Positions 19,800 to 28,230 of a stretch of DNA of 43,243 nt are shown here, in pieces. The position numbers and the translations under genes were made by a program. Position 1 is the stretch's first letter, and each line of letters opens with the position of its first letter. The notes under the pieces are model-generated. The model was not told where the DNA came from. It saw nothing but the letters and a program-made list of their open reading frames with translations, and did not search any database. The stretch spans positions 1-43,243 of the forward strand of contig CANKII010000012.1 in NCBI GenBank assembly GCA_947482115.1, given 5' to 3'. Source of the stretch: Fibrobacterota bacterium. GTDB taxonomy: Bacteria; Fibrobacterota; Fibrobacteria; UBA11236.

Positions 19800-19894
19800 G
19801 AAAATTTACCGCTGGCCAAGTAACCGCCTGCTCGATTGACTCGACGCGGCATATTGAGGCCAGCAAAGACGGACTAAAAAAAGGAGAAAACAAA

Positions 19895-21802
19895 ATGGGT
19901 AAGATCATCGGAATTGATTTGGGAACAACGAACAGTTGTGTCGCAGTGATGGAAGGTGGAAAACCGACTGTCATTCCGAACGCGGAAGGACACCGCACCA
20001 CACCGTCCATCGTGGCGTTCACCAAAACCGGCGAACGTTTGGTGGGACATGTGGCCAAACGTCAGGCTATTACCAACGCCGAGCGAACGGTTTATTCCAT
20101 CAAGCGTTTCATGGGCAAACAAGCCTCGGAAACCGAAGGTGAAAAGAAGCGCGTGCCGTACAAGATCGCCGGAAGCGGCAGCGAATCCGCCTCGGTGGAA
20201 ATCGACGGTAAGAAATACACACCGCCGGAAGTTTCAGCCATGATTCTTCAGGCCATGAAAAAAATTGCCGAAGATTATCTGGGCGAAACGGTCACGCAAG
20301 CCGTGGTTACCGTTCCTGCTTATTTCAATGACGCACAGCGTCAGGCCACTAAGGATGCAGGACGCATCGCGGGTCTTGAAGTATTGCGCATTGTGAACGA
20401 GCCTACTGCGGCGGCTTTGGCCTACGGGTTGGACAAAAAGACAAATGAAACCATCGCGGTCTATGACTTGGGCGGTGGCACGTTCGACGTTTCCATTCTG
20501 GAAATCGGCGATGGCGTGTTCGAAGTAAAGTCCACCAACGGCGATACGCATTTGGGTGGCGATGATTTCGATCAGGTGATCATGGATTGGATCGCCGACG
20601 AATTCAAAAAGGAAAACAGCATCGACCTCCGTCAGGACAAGATGGCTTTGCAGCGCCTCAAGGAAGCCGCAGAAAAAGCCAAGATCGATCTTTCCGGTTC
20701 GGCGCAAACGTCCATTAATCTTCCCTTTATCACGGCGGATGCTTCGGGGCCCAAACATCTTGAAATGACTTTGACTTTGGCGAAGTTCAATCAACTCACG
20801 GCCTCATTGGTCGACCGTTCTTTAGAACCCTGCCGTCAGGCGTTGAAAGACGCGGGCAAAACCGCCAAGGACATCGACGAAGTGATTTTGGTCGGAGGTT
20901 CGACTCGCATTCCCGCTGTGCAGGATGCAGTGCAAAAATTATTCGGCAAAGATCCGCACAAGGGTGTGAACCCGGATGAAGTGGTGGCCGTGGGTGCTGC
21001 GGTGCAAGCCGGTGTGCTCGCAGGTGACAGCGCTGTGAAGGACGTTCTTCTTCTCGACGTCACTCCGCTTTCACTCGGTATCGAAACGCTCGGTGGTGTG
21101 ATGACCAAACTCATCGACCGCAATACAACGATTCCGACTCGCAAGAGTCAAACCTTCAGCACAGCGGAAGACAATCAACCCGCTGTGAGCATTCATGTCT
21201 TGCAAGGCGAACGGGAATTGGCGCGACACAATCGCACCTTAGGCCGCTTTGAACTCACGGGAATTGCCGCCGCTCCGCGTGGAATGCCGCAGGTCGAAGT
21301 GACGTTTGACATCGATGCCAACGGCATTGTGCATGTGTCCGCGACGGACAAAGCCACGGGCAAGGAACAAAAGATTCGCATTGAAGCCAGCTCCGGTCTT
21401 TCGGATGCGGACATTCAACGCATGGTCAAAGAAGCCGAAGCCAACGCTGAAGCCGATCACAAGGAACGCGAAAAAATCGACGTTCACAATCAGGCCGAAC
21501 AAACTGCCTACGGTGTCGAGAAGACATTGAAGGAGCATGGCGACAAGGTTTCCGCCGAGGAGAAAGCCGAAGTTCAAACCGCATTGGACGATTTGAAGAA
21601 GGTGGAGAAATCGGAAAATCTGGATGAAGTGAAAGCTGCCATCCAAAAGTTGGAGCAGGTTTCGCAGAAGTTGGCACAAGCTGCCGCACAGGCGGATGCC
21701 GGTGCGCAAGGCGGCCCTCAACCGGGTGCCGCTCCGCATGCGGAGCAATCCGGAAATAAGGATGAAGGTCCGGTGGATGCAGACTTCAAAGTTGTCGATT
21801 AA
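19895..21802 (+). CDS. dnaK: molecular chaperone DnaK (Hsp70)
   Basis: 635 residues. N-terminal ATPase with [71 protein letters not shown], and [13 protein letters not shown]; linker [16 protein letters not shown]; substrate domain; helical lid; acidic terminal segment [11 protein letters not shown] (EEVD-like end of bacterial DnaK). AGGAG is well placed before the ATG. It works with GrpE and DnaJ encoded around it. No CIRCE copy directly precedes it. Confidence 0.98.
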   Translation: MGKIIGIDLGTTNSCVAVMEGGKPTVIPNAEGHRTTPSIVAFTKTGERLVGHVAKRQAITNAERTVYSIKRFMGKQASETEGEKKRVPYKIAGSGSESASVEIDGKKYTPPEVSAMILQAMKKIAEDYLGETVTQAVVTVPAYFNDAQRQATKDAGRIAGLEVLRIVNEPTAAALAYGLDKKTNETIAVYDLGGGTFDVSILEIGDGVFEVKSTNGDTHLGGDDFDQVIMDWIADEFKKENSIDLRQDKMALQRLKEAAEKAKIDLSGSAQTSINLPFITADASGPKHLEMTLTLAKFNQLTASLVDRSLEPCRQALKDAGKTAKDIDEVILVGGSTRIPAVQDAVQKLFGKDPHKGVNPDEVVAVGAAVQAGVLAGDSAVKDVLLLDVTPLSLGIETLGGVMTKLIDRNTTIPTRKSQTFSTAEDNQPAVSIHVLQGERELARHNRTLGRFELTGIAAAPRGMPQVEVTFDIDANGIVHVSATDKATGKEQKIRIEASSGLSDADIQRMVKEAEANAEADHKEREKIDVHNQAEQTAYGVEKTLKEHGDKVSAEEKAEVQTALDDLKKVEKSENLDEVKAAIQKLEQVSQKLAQAAAQADAGAQGGPQPGAAPHAEQSGNKDEGPVDADFKVVD

Positions 21803-21831
21803 CTCTCACACGGAATGAGGAGTGAGGGCTG

Positions 21832-22947
21832 ATGGCCGCAAAGCGTGATTATTACGAAGTGCTCGGAGTTTCCAAAGACTCCGACGTAGCGGCCATTAAA
21901 TCGGCCTATAAGAAACTTGCTGTCCAGTTTCATCCGGATAAAAATCCGGGGAATAAACAGGCCGAGGAAAAATTCAAGGAAGCCTCCGAGGCTTACAGCG
22001 TTCTTTCCGATGCGGAAAAGAAAGCGCAATACGATCGCTTCGGCCATGCCGGAATGAACGGTGGCGGCGCGGGGCCACAAGGCTTCAGTAACTTCGAAGA
22101 CATCTTCTCCGCGTTCGGCGATATTTTCGGAGGCGGTGGCGGCGGATTTGGCGGTGGTGGTCGCCGTGCGCGTTCCGGTCCTCCGCGTGGTCAGGATTTG
22201 CAAATCGCGCTGACCTTGACACTGAAAGAAATTTTTTCCGGCGTGAGCAAAAAGATCAAACTCAAGCGGTACAACAAATGCAAAACCTGCGAAGGCGCGG
22301 GCGGCACGGGCAAACAAACTTGCACCACTTGCGGCGGTGCGGGTCAGGTGCGTCAGGTGCAAAATTCCTTTTTCGGTCAGGTGGTCAATGTCACCGCCTG
22401 TCCCGAATGTGCGGGCATGGGCACGCAAATCAAATCGCGTTGCAAGGATTGTTCCGGCCACGGTCGTGTACAGGAAGAAGCCACGATCTCTGTCGATATC
22501 CCCGCTGGTGTGGAAGAAGGACAATATCTCACCTTGCGCGGTGAAGGCAATCGCGGCCCACAGGGTGGCGCAGCTGGGGATTTGATCGTCATCATCCATG
22601 AACAGAAGGATGAATTCTTTGAACGGCGCGGCGCCGATCTGCATTGCTCGGTGGAAGTTCCTTTCACCACGCTGACTTTGGGTGGAGACATTCGCGTGCC
22701 CACTCTGGAAGGCGAAGTGGAACTCAAGGTTCCCGCCGGAACGCAAAGCGAAAAGCAAATGCGACTGCGCAGCAAAGGATTGCCGGAGTTGAACAGCCAT
22801 GGCCAGGGACATTTGTATGTCAAACTCCATGCGCATACTCCGCAAACTTTGGGCGCCCGCGAAACGGAATTGTTGCGCGAACTGAAAACGATTTGGGAAC
22901 AACAGCCCAAGGGTTTCATGGACAAAGCGAAAGCCTTTTTCTCGTAA
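21832..22947 (+). CDS. dnaJ: co-chaperone DnaJ (Hsp40)
   Basis: 371 residues with the complete type I layout: J domain (RDYYEVLGVSKDSDVAAIKSAY, HPD in FHPDKNPGN), a Gly/Phe-rich linker with a run of Gly, four zinc-binding repeats (CKTCEGAG, CTTCGGAG, CPECAGMG, CKDCSGHG), and the C-terminal substrate domains. It stimulates DnaK ATPase and delivers clients. A GAGG-type site lies before the ATG. The stop is six bases before the next gene, an NtrC-like regulator, so they are probably co-transcribed. Confidence 0.97.
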   Translation: MAAKRDYYEVLGVSKDSDVAAIKSAYKKLAVQFHPDKNPGNKQAEEKFKEASEAYSVLSDAEKKAQYDRFGHAGMNGGGAGPQGFSNFEDIFSAFGDIFGGGGGGFGGGGRRARSGPPRGQDLQIALTLTLKEIFSGVSKKIKLKRYNKCKTCEGAGGTGKQTCTTCGGAGQVRQVQNSFFGQVVNVTACPECAGMGTQIKSRCKDCSGHGRVQEEATISVDIPAGVEEGQYLTLRGEGNRGPQGGAAGDLIVIIHEQKDEFFERRGADLHCSVEVPFTTLTLGGDIRVPTLEGEVELKVPAGTQSEKQMRLRSKGLPELNSHGQGHLYVKLHAHTPQTLGARETELLRELKTIWEQQPKGFMDKAKAFFS

Positions 22948-22953
22948 ACTGAT

Positions 22954-24372
22954 ATGGAAACTGCACCTGTAAAAGCCGTGGAAACGCCGACCTCCAAGGT
23001 CCTCATACTCGACAGTGATGCCGGGTTGAAGAAGGAGGTTTTCGATTCATGGTCTTTGCCGGACACGCATCTCATGGAAAGTTCCGGTGGTCAGAATGCA
23101 ATTCGCATTTTGAGTGAAGGCGACATCGCGGTGTTGTTTCTTTCCACTGATTTTTTGACGATTGAAAATCTCGACATTCTTACCTTGGCGCGGGAACGCA
23201 ATCCCGGCATTGAGATTTTCATTCTCGCCACCCTGCGCGATACGTCCAAAGCCGAGGCTGCGGTTCAGCATGGCGCACATTCTTTCTTGGTCAAACCGAT
23301 CAATGTCAAATTGCTCGAATCTTTGGCTCGCAAAGCGTTGTCGCGATCGGTGAATCGCCGCAGTGTGCGCGAACTTCGTGAACACGTACTGGAAGATCTG
23401 TTGGGCTCTTCCATTGCTATGAAAAAAATTCTCAAGACTTTGATCAAGGTCGCTCCCACCGACAGCACTTTGCTGATTTCAGGCGAAAGCGGTACCGGAA
23501 AAGAATTTGTAGCCAATATTATCCACAGCCTGTCGCAGCGAAATGAAGAACATTTTGTGGCGGTGAACTGCGGAGCCATTCCGGAGAATCTGGTCGAGGC
23601 CGAACTGTTCGGATCGAAAAAAGGATCTTACACGGGATCGGTGGCTGATAGAAAAGGCCTGTTTGAAATGGCCGACAAAGGCACGCTTTTCCTCGATGAA
23701 ATCGGTGAGCTTTCCCTGCAAACCCAGGTGAAGCTTTTGCGCTTTCTGCAGGAGAAAGAAATCCGTCGCGTCGGCGATACGGAAAATCGTTATGTGGATG
23801 TGCGTGTCATCGCAGCCACCAATCGCGATTTGCATCAGGACATTACTCAGGGACGATTCCGCGAAGATCTCTATTATCGTCTCAGCGTCTTTCATCTGAC
23901 GTTGCCGCCGTTGCGTGAGCGTCGAAATTCCGTTCCGGGTTTAATCCGCACTTTCGTCAAAAAGTATGCGGGTCAACAGAAGAAGGAAATTTTCGGCATC
24001 GCCAAAAACGCCGAAGCCGTGTTGATGAGTTATAACTATCCCGGGAACATCCGCCAGCTCGAAAATATCATCGAGCATGCGGTGACCCTTTGTGAAAGCG
24101 ACCATATTCTGCTCGAGGATCTTCCCGAATATCTTCTCGGGCCGGATGGCGCTCCGCCCATGTTAGCTTTACCCAAAACCGAGGAACCCATCATGGAAAA
24201 TCCAGAATCACTTATCCCGCTGTCCGAGTTGGAACGGAATTACATCCGAAAAGCTTTGGATATTTGCCAGCGTAATCATACCGAAGCGGCGCGTCGCCTC
24301 GGCATTTCGCGTTCCACCTTGTGGCGCAAGCTCAAGGAACTGGGAATGGCGGAAGCCGCACCGGCGCACTAG
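22954..24372 (+). CDS. NtrC-family sigma-54 activator-like regulator with degenerate receiver
   Basis: 472 residues: receiver-like domain (about 14-130), AAA+ domain (about 145-380), Fis-type HTH (C-terminal 35). The receiver keeps acidic D20/D22, the Thr of LATL and the Lys of FLVKPIN, but the phospho-acceptor place at the end of strand 3 reads LFLSTDF, with Ser where Asp is expected. The AAA+ domain has Walker A GESGTGKE, Walker B LFLDEIGEL and an arginine finger region FREDLYYRL, but the sigma-54 contact loop GAFTGA reads GSYTGS. Thr and both Gly remain, so contact may survive. Regulation by phosphorylation is unlikely. It follows dnaJ by six bases and stands just upstream of a candidate sigma-54 promoter. 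Confidence 0.9.
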   Translation: METAPVKAVETPTSKVLILDSDAGLKKEVFDSWSLPDTHLMESSGGQNAIRILSEGDIAVLFLSTDFLTIENLDILTLARERNPGIEIFILATLRDTSKAEAAVQHGAHSFLVKPINVKLLESLARKALSRSVNRRSVRELREHVLEDLLGSSIAMKKILKTLIKVAPTDSTLLISGESGTGKEFVANIIHSLSQRNEEHFVAVNCGAIPENLVEAELFGSKKGSYTGSVADRKGLFEMADKGTLFLDEIGELSLQTQVKLLRFLQEKEIRRVGDTENRYVDVRVIAATNRDLHQDITQGRFREDLYYRLSVFHLTLPPLRERRNSVPGLIRTFVKKYAGQQKKEIFGIAKNAEAVLMSYNYPGNIRQLENIIEHAVTLCESDHILLEDLPEYLLGPDGAPPMLALPKTEEPIMENPESLIPLSELERNYIRKALDICQRNHTEAARRLGISRSTLWRKLKELGMAEAAPAH

Positions 24373-24385
24373 TCGTTCCATTATC

Positions 24386-24414
24386 GGACGAATTCCTTAT
24401 TCGTCCATGTTTTT
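24386..24414 (+). terminator. probable terminator after the regulator gene
   Basis: GGACGAAT (24386-24393), TCCTT, ATTCGTCC (24399-24406), then ATG and five T (24410-24414). It follows the regulator stop by 13 bases. The two-base gap before the T run makes it somewhat weak. Confidence 0.65.
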
Positions 24415-24491
24415 ATCACGAAGTGTCCTCTTTATTGACACACTCCGTTTATCCCGTTCATTTAAAACAACATTTTTCAACATTTTTGTTG

Positions 24492-24507
24492 TGGCATACG
24501 TTTCGCT
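24492..24507 (+). promoter_or_regulatory. candidate sigma-54 promoter
   Basis: TGGCAT-N5-TCGCT: the invariant GG (24493-24494) and GC (24505-24506) are at the required 12-base distance, and 9 of the 11 consensus bases of TGGCAC-N5-TTGCW match. The expected start near 24518 leaves a short leader to the ATG at 24537. Upstream are paired sequences that could be activator sites: GTGTC/GACAC (about 24422-24440) and CAACA...TGTTG around 24469-24492. Confidence 0.65.
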
Positions 24508-24536
24508 GCTGTATGTTAATGAACAGGGGGTATCAA

Positions 24537-24719
24537 ATGACACCGAACTTCGAAGACAAACGCGCCGTGAAGCTGCAAAATGTCATGGCGAAGGATTTCA
24601 TTCCTCTTTTTTCCGGACGTCCCCAAAGGGATAAGGTGATCGGCAGAGAGGATTTGATGGATTTGGATATTCTTCTCCACACGGCCAATACGGTTGAGGA
24701 GTTTTTAGCCAAGGCCTGA
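24537..24719 (+). CDS. small hypothetical protein (60 aa) behind a sigma-54 promoter
   Basis: The ATG has AGGGGG six bases upstream; an in-frame ATG at 24519 is possible but poorly placed. 60 residues, charged, no signal peptide, with a helical C-terminus (LMDLDILLHTANTVEEFLAKA). No family was recognised. It lies alone between a probable terminator upstream and a strong one downstream, so it is a single-gene transcript. The neighbouring NtrC-like protein is the obvious candidate activator. Confidence 0.65.
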   Translation: MTPNFEDKRAVKLQNVMAKDFIPLFSGRPQRDKVIGREDLMDLDILLHTANTVEEFLAKA

Positions 24720-24742
24720 TGGATTAAACGGATATCTAAAGA

Positions 24743-24778
24743 AAAGGCCCGCTTCATTCGAAGCGGGCCTTTGTTTTT
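24743..24778 (+). terminator. strong intrinsic terminator
   Basis: AAAGGCCCGCTTC (24743-24755), ATTC loop, GAAGCGGGCCTTT (24760-24772), G, then five T. A perfect 13-bp stem closing the 60-residue gene transcript. Confidence 0.93.
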
Positions 24779-24805
24779 CGTAAAACCATCAACGCTTTCA
24801 GACCC

Positions 24806-24834
24806 TTGACACCCTTACCCGAATATTTTTAAGA
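24806..24834 (+). promoter_or_regulatory. possible sigma-70 promoter for the DinD-like gene
   Basis: TTGACA (24806-24811), 17 bases, TTAAGA (24829-24834). The -35 is perfect and the -10 is poor. If used, transcription would start within a few bases of the ATG at 24843, giving an almost leaderless mRNA. No LexA box was recognised. Confidence 0.4.
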
Positions 24835-24842
24835 GTAAGGCC

Positions 24843-25679
24843 ATGTCAAACAACTTCGCCCTCTTTGAAGGCCACGAAATCCGCCGCAGCTACGATGAGA
24901 AAACTGAAACATGGTGGTTTTCAGTCGTGGACATTGTCCAAGTCCTGACCCAGCAGGGAGACTTCCAGTCTGCCAGAAAATACTGGAATAAGCTCAAAGA
25001 ACGCTTGAGCAAGGAGGGCAGTCAGTTGGTGACAGATTGTCACCAACTGAAAATGACAGCAGCAGATGGTAAACGCTACCTAACAGATGTAGCCAATGCA
25101 GAAACCTTGCTCCGCCTCGTACAGAGTGTTCCCAGCCCCAAGGCCGAACCCATCAAGCTCTGGCTGGCCAAAGTCGGCTATGAACGGATGCAAGAGATGT
25201 CCGACCCCGCTCGCGCCCTAGACCGCGCCCGGGAAACCTGGAAGAAACATGGCCGCAGCAACAAGTGGATCGAGCAGCGCATGACCGGGCAGGAAACGCG
25301 CAACAAGCTCACCGATTACTGGGCGGAGCACAACATTAAAAAGGGCAACGAATATGCCACCCTCACAAACATCATCCATCAGGAGTGGGCCGAGGTAAGC
25401 GTCCAATCACACAAACAACTCAAGGGTTTAAAAACCCAAAACCTTCGCGATCACATGAGCGAAGCGGAATTGATTTTTACCGCGCTGGCTGAATTATCCA
25501 CCCGCCAAATTGCCGAGAGTGTGGAAGCCACGGGCATGCCGGAAAATCAAGCCGCCGCGAAAACTGGAGGTAGCATCGCTAAAAAAGCCCGCTTGGAACT
25601 GGAGGAAAAAACCGGGAGAAAAGTTATCTCCCGGGAAAATTATCTGTCTCCGCCCAAAGGCGCGAAAAAGATCACCTGA
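24843..25679 (+). CDS. DinD / BRO-N family protein
   Basis: 278 residues. The N-terminal BRO domain (FEGHEIRRSYDEKTETWWFSVVDIVQVLT, then ARKYWNKLKERL, LTDVANAETLLRLVQSVPSPKAEPIKLWLAKVGYERMQE) is the DNA-binding fold of phage antirepressors. The C-terminal part (DRARETWKKHGRSNKWIEQRMTGQETRN, LTNIIHQEW, DHMSEAELIFTALAELSTRQIAE) matches the DNA-damage-inducible protein D group. Such proteins are often accessory and sometimes linked to prophages; E. coli DinD is SOS-induced and affects RecA filaments. No other phage gene is nearby. It is convergent with the metF-like gene. Confidence 0.85.
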   Translation: MSNNFALFEGHEIRRSYDEKTETWWFSVVDIVQVLTQQGDFQSARKYWNKLKERLSKEGSQLVTDCHQLKMTAADGKRYLTDVANAETLLRLVQSVPSPKAEPIKLWLAKVGYERMQEMSDPARALDRARETWKKHGRSNKWIEQRMTGQETRNKLTDYWAEHNIKKGNEYATLTNIIHQEWAEVSVQSHKQLKGLKTQNLRDHMSEAELIFTALAELSTRQIAESVEATGMPENQAAAKTGGSIAKKARLELEEKTGRKVISRENYLSPPKGAKKIT

Positions 25680-25689
25680 TGTTTATCGA

Positions 25690-26673
25690 TCAATAACGAT
25701 AATGTTCCGGCCTGTAAGGACCCGTCGCGAGACTCGTGAACAGGTAGCAGGACGCATCTATTTCTTCGCGGCGGATGGAAATGCTTTCCACGTTCATGCC
25801 CGTGGGCACTCCGCACGATCGCGCGTGCGCGGTGATTTCCGAGCCGATCGTTTCACTGAGCGCCACGGAGCGACTCAGTATGTCGCGCGCGTTTCTCAGT
25901 TCCTCAATGATCCAGACTGGAAACCGGATTCCAAGCCATTGCATGAATTCCATGGTCTTAATCGAGCCGCAGGGTGCGAAGCTGAAAATCAACGGAGGCG
26001 GATCGATTTCGGCCTCTGTGAAAGTGCGCGCGTAGTCGGTGATCAGCGTGCACGCGGCCTTCGCGTCGTAGACTGTTTGCGTGACAAAGAATTTGCAACC
26101 ATCGCGGTATTTGGCGAGTAGTCGGAGATTCTCGTTTTTCTTGTCGGCGTGTCGCTCGGCAATGGCCACGCCGCCGAAGCACCCATCCGGGAAGTTATCG
26201 CGGGCGAAGTGAGACGCTGCCGCGAGCGTCAGACCTTCAGGGCGCGGAAAAGCGGGCTTCTGCGCAGAGGGCGAGCCCACCAGTACTGCAACATCATCGG
26301 AGTTGTTGTTTTGGAGACGTGTCAACCACTCCTTGAGGGCGTCCTCGGGAAGACCGGCCACGCGCTTGTAGATGATCTTCGGCGCGCGCACAGATGTGAG
26401 ATATTCGTGTACAAATCCCAATGGATTCAGAGTCGGTAGGAATGGAAAGGGGCGCACCATGCCGGTTCGTCCTGGTTCGTCCTGCAAGTCGTAAACGATG
26501 ACTCCGTCGAGATTCTCGCCGAGACCATTGAGGCGTTCGATCCATATATCTGCGATTTCGCGGTTGCGTTCCTTCCCGTTCGATGCCTTGGGTGGCGAGA
26601 TTCCGTAGAATCTGAGGACTCTCTTACGAGAACTTATTATCTCACGAAGCATGGCGAAATACGCACCTCTCAC
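25690..26673 (-). CDS. methylenetetrahydrofolate reductase-like (MetF family) protein with an AhcY-type C-terminal tail
   Basis: About 320-327 residues; the start is either GTG at 26673 or ATG at 26652. It belongs to the divergent MetF-like group: VLRFYGISPPK replaces the usual FEFFPPK, then VIVYDLQDEPGRTG, RPFPFLPTLNP, GGVAIAERH, CKFFVTQTVYD, PLIFSFAPCGS and GMNVESISIRREEID. Those fit a TIM-barrel flavoprotein binding folate and NAD(P)H. It is the third gene of metK-ahcY-metF-like, matching recycling of homocysteine to methionine. The last ten residues, GPYRPEHYRY, copy the end of AhcY ([10 protein letters not shown]), although the proteins are otherwise unrelated. The role of that tail is unknown. 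Confidence 0.82.
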   Translation of the reverse strand: MRGAYFAMLREIISSRKRVLRFYGISPPKASNGKERNREIADIWIERLNGLGENLDGVIVYDLQDEPGRTGMVRPFPFLPTLNPLGFVHEYLTSVRAPKIIYKRVAGLPEDALKEWLTRLQNNNSDDVAVLVGSPSAQKPAFPRPEGLTLAAASHFARDNFPDGCFGGVAIAERHADKKNENLRLLAKYRDGCKFFVTQTVYDAKAACTLITDYARTFTEAEIDPPPLIFSFAPCGSIKTMEFMQWLGIRFPVWIIEELRNARDILSRSVALSETIGSEITAHARSCGVPTGMNVESISIRREEIDASCYLFTSLATGPYRPEHYRY

Positions 26674-26705
26674 GTGGGAGAGGGAAGATATCTGTCTCGC
26701 CCTTT

Positions 26706-28115
26706 TTAATACCGGTAATGTTCCGGCTTGTAAGGGCCTTCGACAGGAACACCGATATAATCAGCTTGATCCTTTGAAAGCACGGTCAGTTTCGCGCCAA
26801 TCTTGCCGAGATGGAGATAGGCCACTTCCTCGTCCAGCTTCTTAGGCAAAACAGTAACTCCGATTTTGCGCGTGTCCTTGGTAGCCCACAGTTCCATTTG
26901 CGCCAATGTTTGGTTCGTGAAGGAGTTGGACATCACAAAGCTCGGGTGACCGGTGGCGCAACCGAGATTCACGAGGCGGCCTTCGGCCAGCATATAAAGA
27001 CAGTTGCCGGTTGCGAAGGTGTACTTGTCCACCTGCGGTTTGATATTCAATCTCTTGACACCGGGCAGGTTGTTCAGCTTGTCGACTTGGATTTCATTGT
27101 CGAAATGCCCAATGTTGCAGACGATGGCTTGATCTTTCATCTTCTGCATGTGCTCCACGCGAATGATGTCCTTGTTACCCGTTGTGGTAACATAGATGTC
27201 GCCAATGCCAAGCGTATCTTCGAGCGTGAGTACGCGATAGCCTTCCATCGAAGCTTGCAATGCGCAAATGGGATCGATTTCAGTGACGATGACTTGTGCA
27301 CCTTGGCCGCGAAGCGATTGGGCACAGCCTTTGCCGACATCACCATAACCGCAAACCACGGCGACCTTGCCGGAAATCATCACGTCCATAGCGCGATTAA
27401 GTCCGTCGATCAAGGAGTGACGGCAGCCATAAAGGTTGTCGAACTTCGATTTGGTGACGCTGTCGTTCACGTTGATGGCGGGGATCAGGAGCTTGCCGGC
27501 CTTGGCCATTTCATAAAGGCGATGCACGCCGGTGGTGGTTTCCTCGGAAACACCCTTCAACTCCTTGACGATTTCATGGAAGATGCCGGGTTGTTCCGCA
27601 CCGATTTTTTTCAATAAATCCTTGATGACTTTGACTTCATGGTTGTCCGACGGAGAGTCGATCCACTTGTCGCCATTTTCCATTTCATAACCCTTGTGAA
27701 TCAACAGGGTCACGTCGCCACCGTCGTCCACGATCAATTGCGGGCCTTTGTTGCCCGGGAAGATGATGGCCTTCCATGTGCACCACCAATATTCTTCGAG
27801 GCTCTCACCCTTCCATGCAAACACGGGAGTTCCCGTGACGGCGATAGCGGCTGCAGCATGATCTTGTGTTGAGAAAATATTGCAAGAGGCCCAACGCACA
27901 TCGGCGCCGAGAGCTTTCAAGGTTTCGATCAACACGCCAGTTTGAATGGTCATGTGCAAAGAGCCGGTAATGCGCACGCCTGCCAACGGTTTCTTGGGCC
28001 CGTACTTTTCACGGGTGGCCATGAGACCGGGCATTTCATGTTCGGCGATGTCCAATTCTTTGCGGCCAAAGTCGGCGAGTGATATGTCAGCAACTTTATA
28101 GTCTGTATTGCTCAT
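26706..28115 (-). CDS. ahcY: adenosylhomocysteinase
   Basis: 469 residues, usual for the bacterial long form. NAD-dependent enzyme splitting S-adenosylhomocysteine into homocysteine and adenosine. Landmarks: [74 protein letters not shown] (NAD fold), [32 protein letters not shown] and the terminal [10 protein letters not shown], whose Lys and Tyr reach the NAD site of the neighbouring subunit in known structures. AAGGA precedes the ATG. Between metK and metF-like it completes the activated-methyl cycle. No SAH riboswitch was recognised upstream. Confidence 0.98.
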   Translation of the reverse strand: MSNTDYKVADISLADFGRKELDIAEHEMPGLMATREKYGPKKPLAGVRITGSLHMTIQTGVLIETLKALGADVRWASCNIFSTQDHAAAAIAVTGTPVFAWKGESLEEYWWCTWKAIIFPGNKGPQLIVDDGGDVTLLIHKGYEMENGDKWIDSPSDNHEVKVIKDLLKKIGAEQPGIFHEIVKELKGVSEETTTGVHRLYEMAKAGKLLIPAINVNDSVTKSKFDNLYGCRHSLIDGLNRAMDVMISGKVAVVCGYGDVGKGCAQSLRGQGAQVIVTEIDPICALQASMEGYRVLTLEDTLGIGDIYVTTTGNKDIIRVEHMQKMKDQAIVCNIGHFDNEIQVDKLNNLPGVKRLNIKPQVDKYTFATGNCLYMLAEGRLVNLGCATGHPSFVMSNSFTNQTLAQMELWATKDTRKIGVTVLPKKLDEEVAYLHLGKIGAKLTVLSKDQADYIGVPVEGPYKPEHYRY

Positions 28116-28145
28116 TTTTAATCCTTCGTTTTCTTTTCTTTGTCG

Positions 28146-28170
28146 GGGCGTCCACCTTAGGCGGACGCCC
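28146..28170. repeat. REP-like palindrome upstream of ahcY
   Basis: GGGCGTCC (28146-28153) pairs with GGACGCCC (28163-28170) around CCTTAGG. It is in the metK-ahcY spacer, with no T run next to it. It is similar in style to the other GC-rich palindromes in this window. Confidence 0.55.
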
Positions 28171-28196
28171 TTACGCTCTTTGTTGTCTTTTTTACT

Positions 28197-28221
28197 CCCT
28201 CTCTCGCTTGGCGGGAGAGGG
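28197..28221. repeat. GC-rich hairpin between metK and ahcY
   Basis: CCCTCTCTCGC (28197-28207), TTG, GCGGGAGAGGG (28211-28221): 11 pairs including one wobble. It follows the metK stop on the minus strand, but an A run rather than a T run comes next, so it is not a canonical terminator. It could tune ahcY expression or stabilise metK mRNA. Confidence 0.6.
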
Positions 28222-28230
28222 CCGGGAGGG

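Noticed and set aside
21799-22902. 367-residue open frame opposite dnaJ
   Set aside because: Antisense shadow, low-complexity Phe/Arg/Ala composition, no start signals.
24843-25679. BRO/DinD gene as a sign of a prophage
   Set aside because: No integrase, structural or lysis gene and no attachment-site repeat nearby; the neighbours are housekeeping genes.
28116-28230. SAH or SAM riboswitch before ahcY or metK
   Set aside because: The spacer holds only GC-rich palindromes; I could not find the conserved cores of SAH, SAM-I or SAM-II classes.
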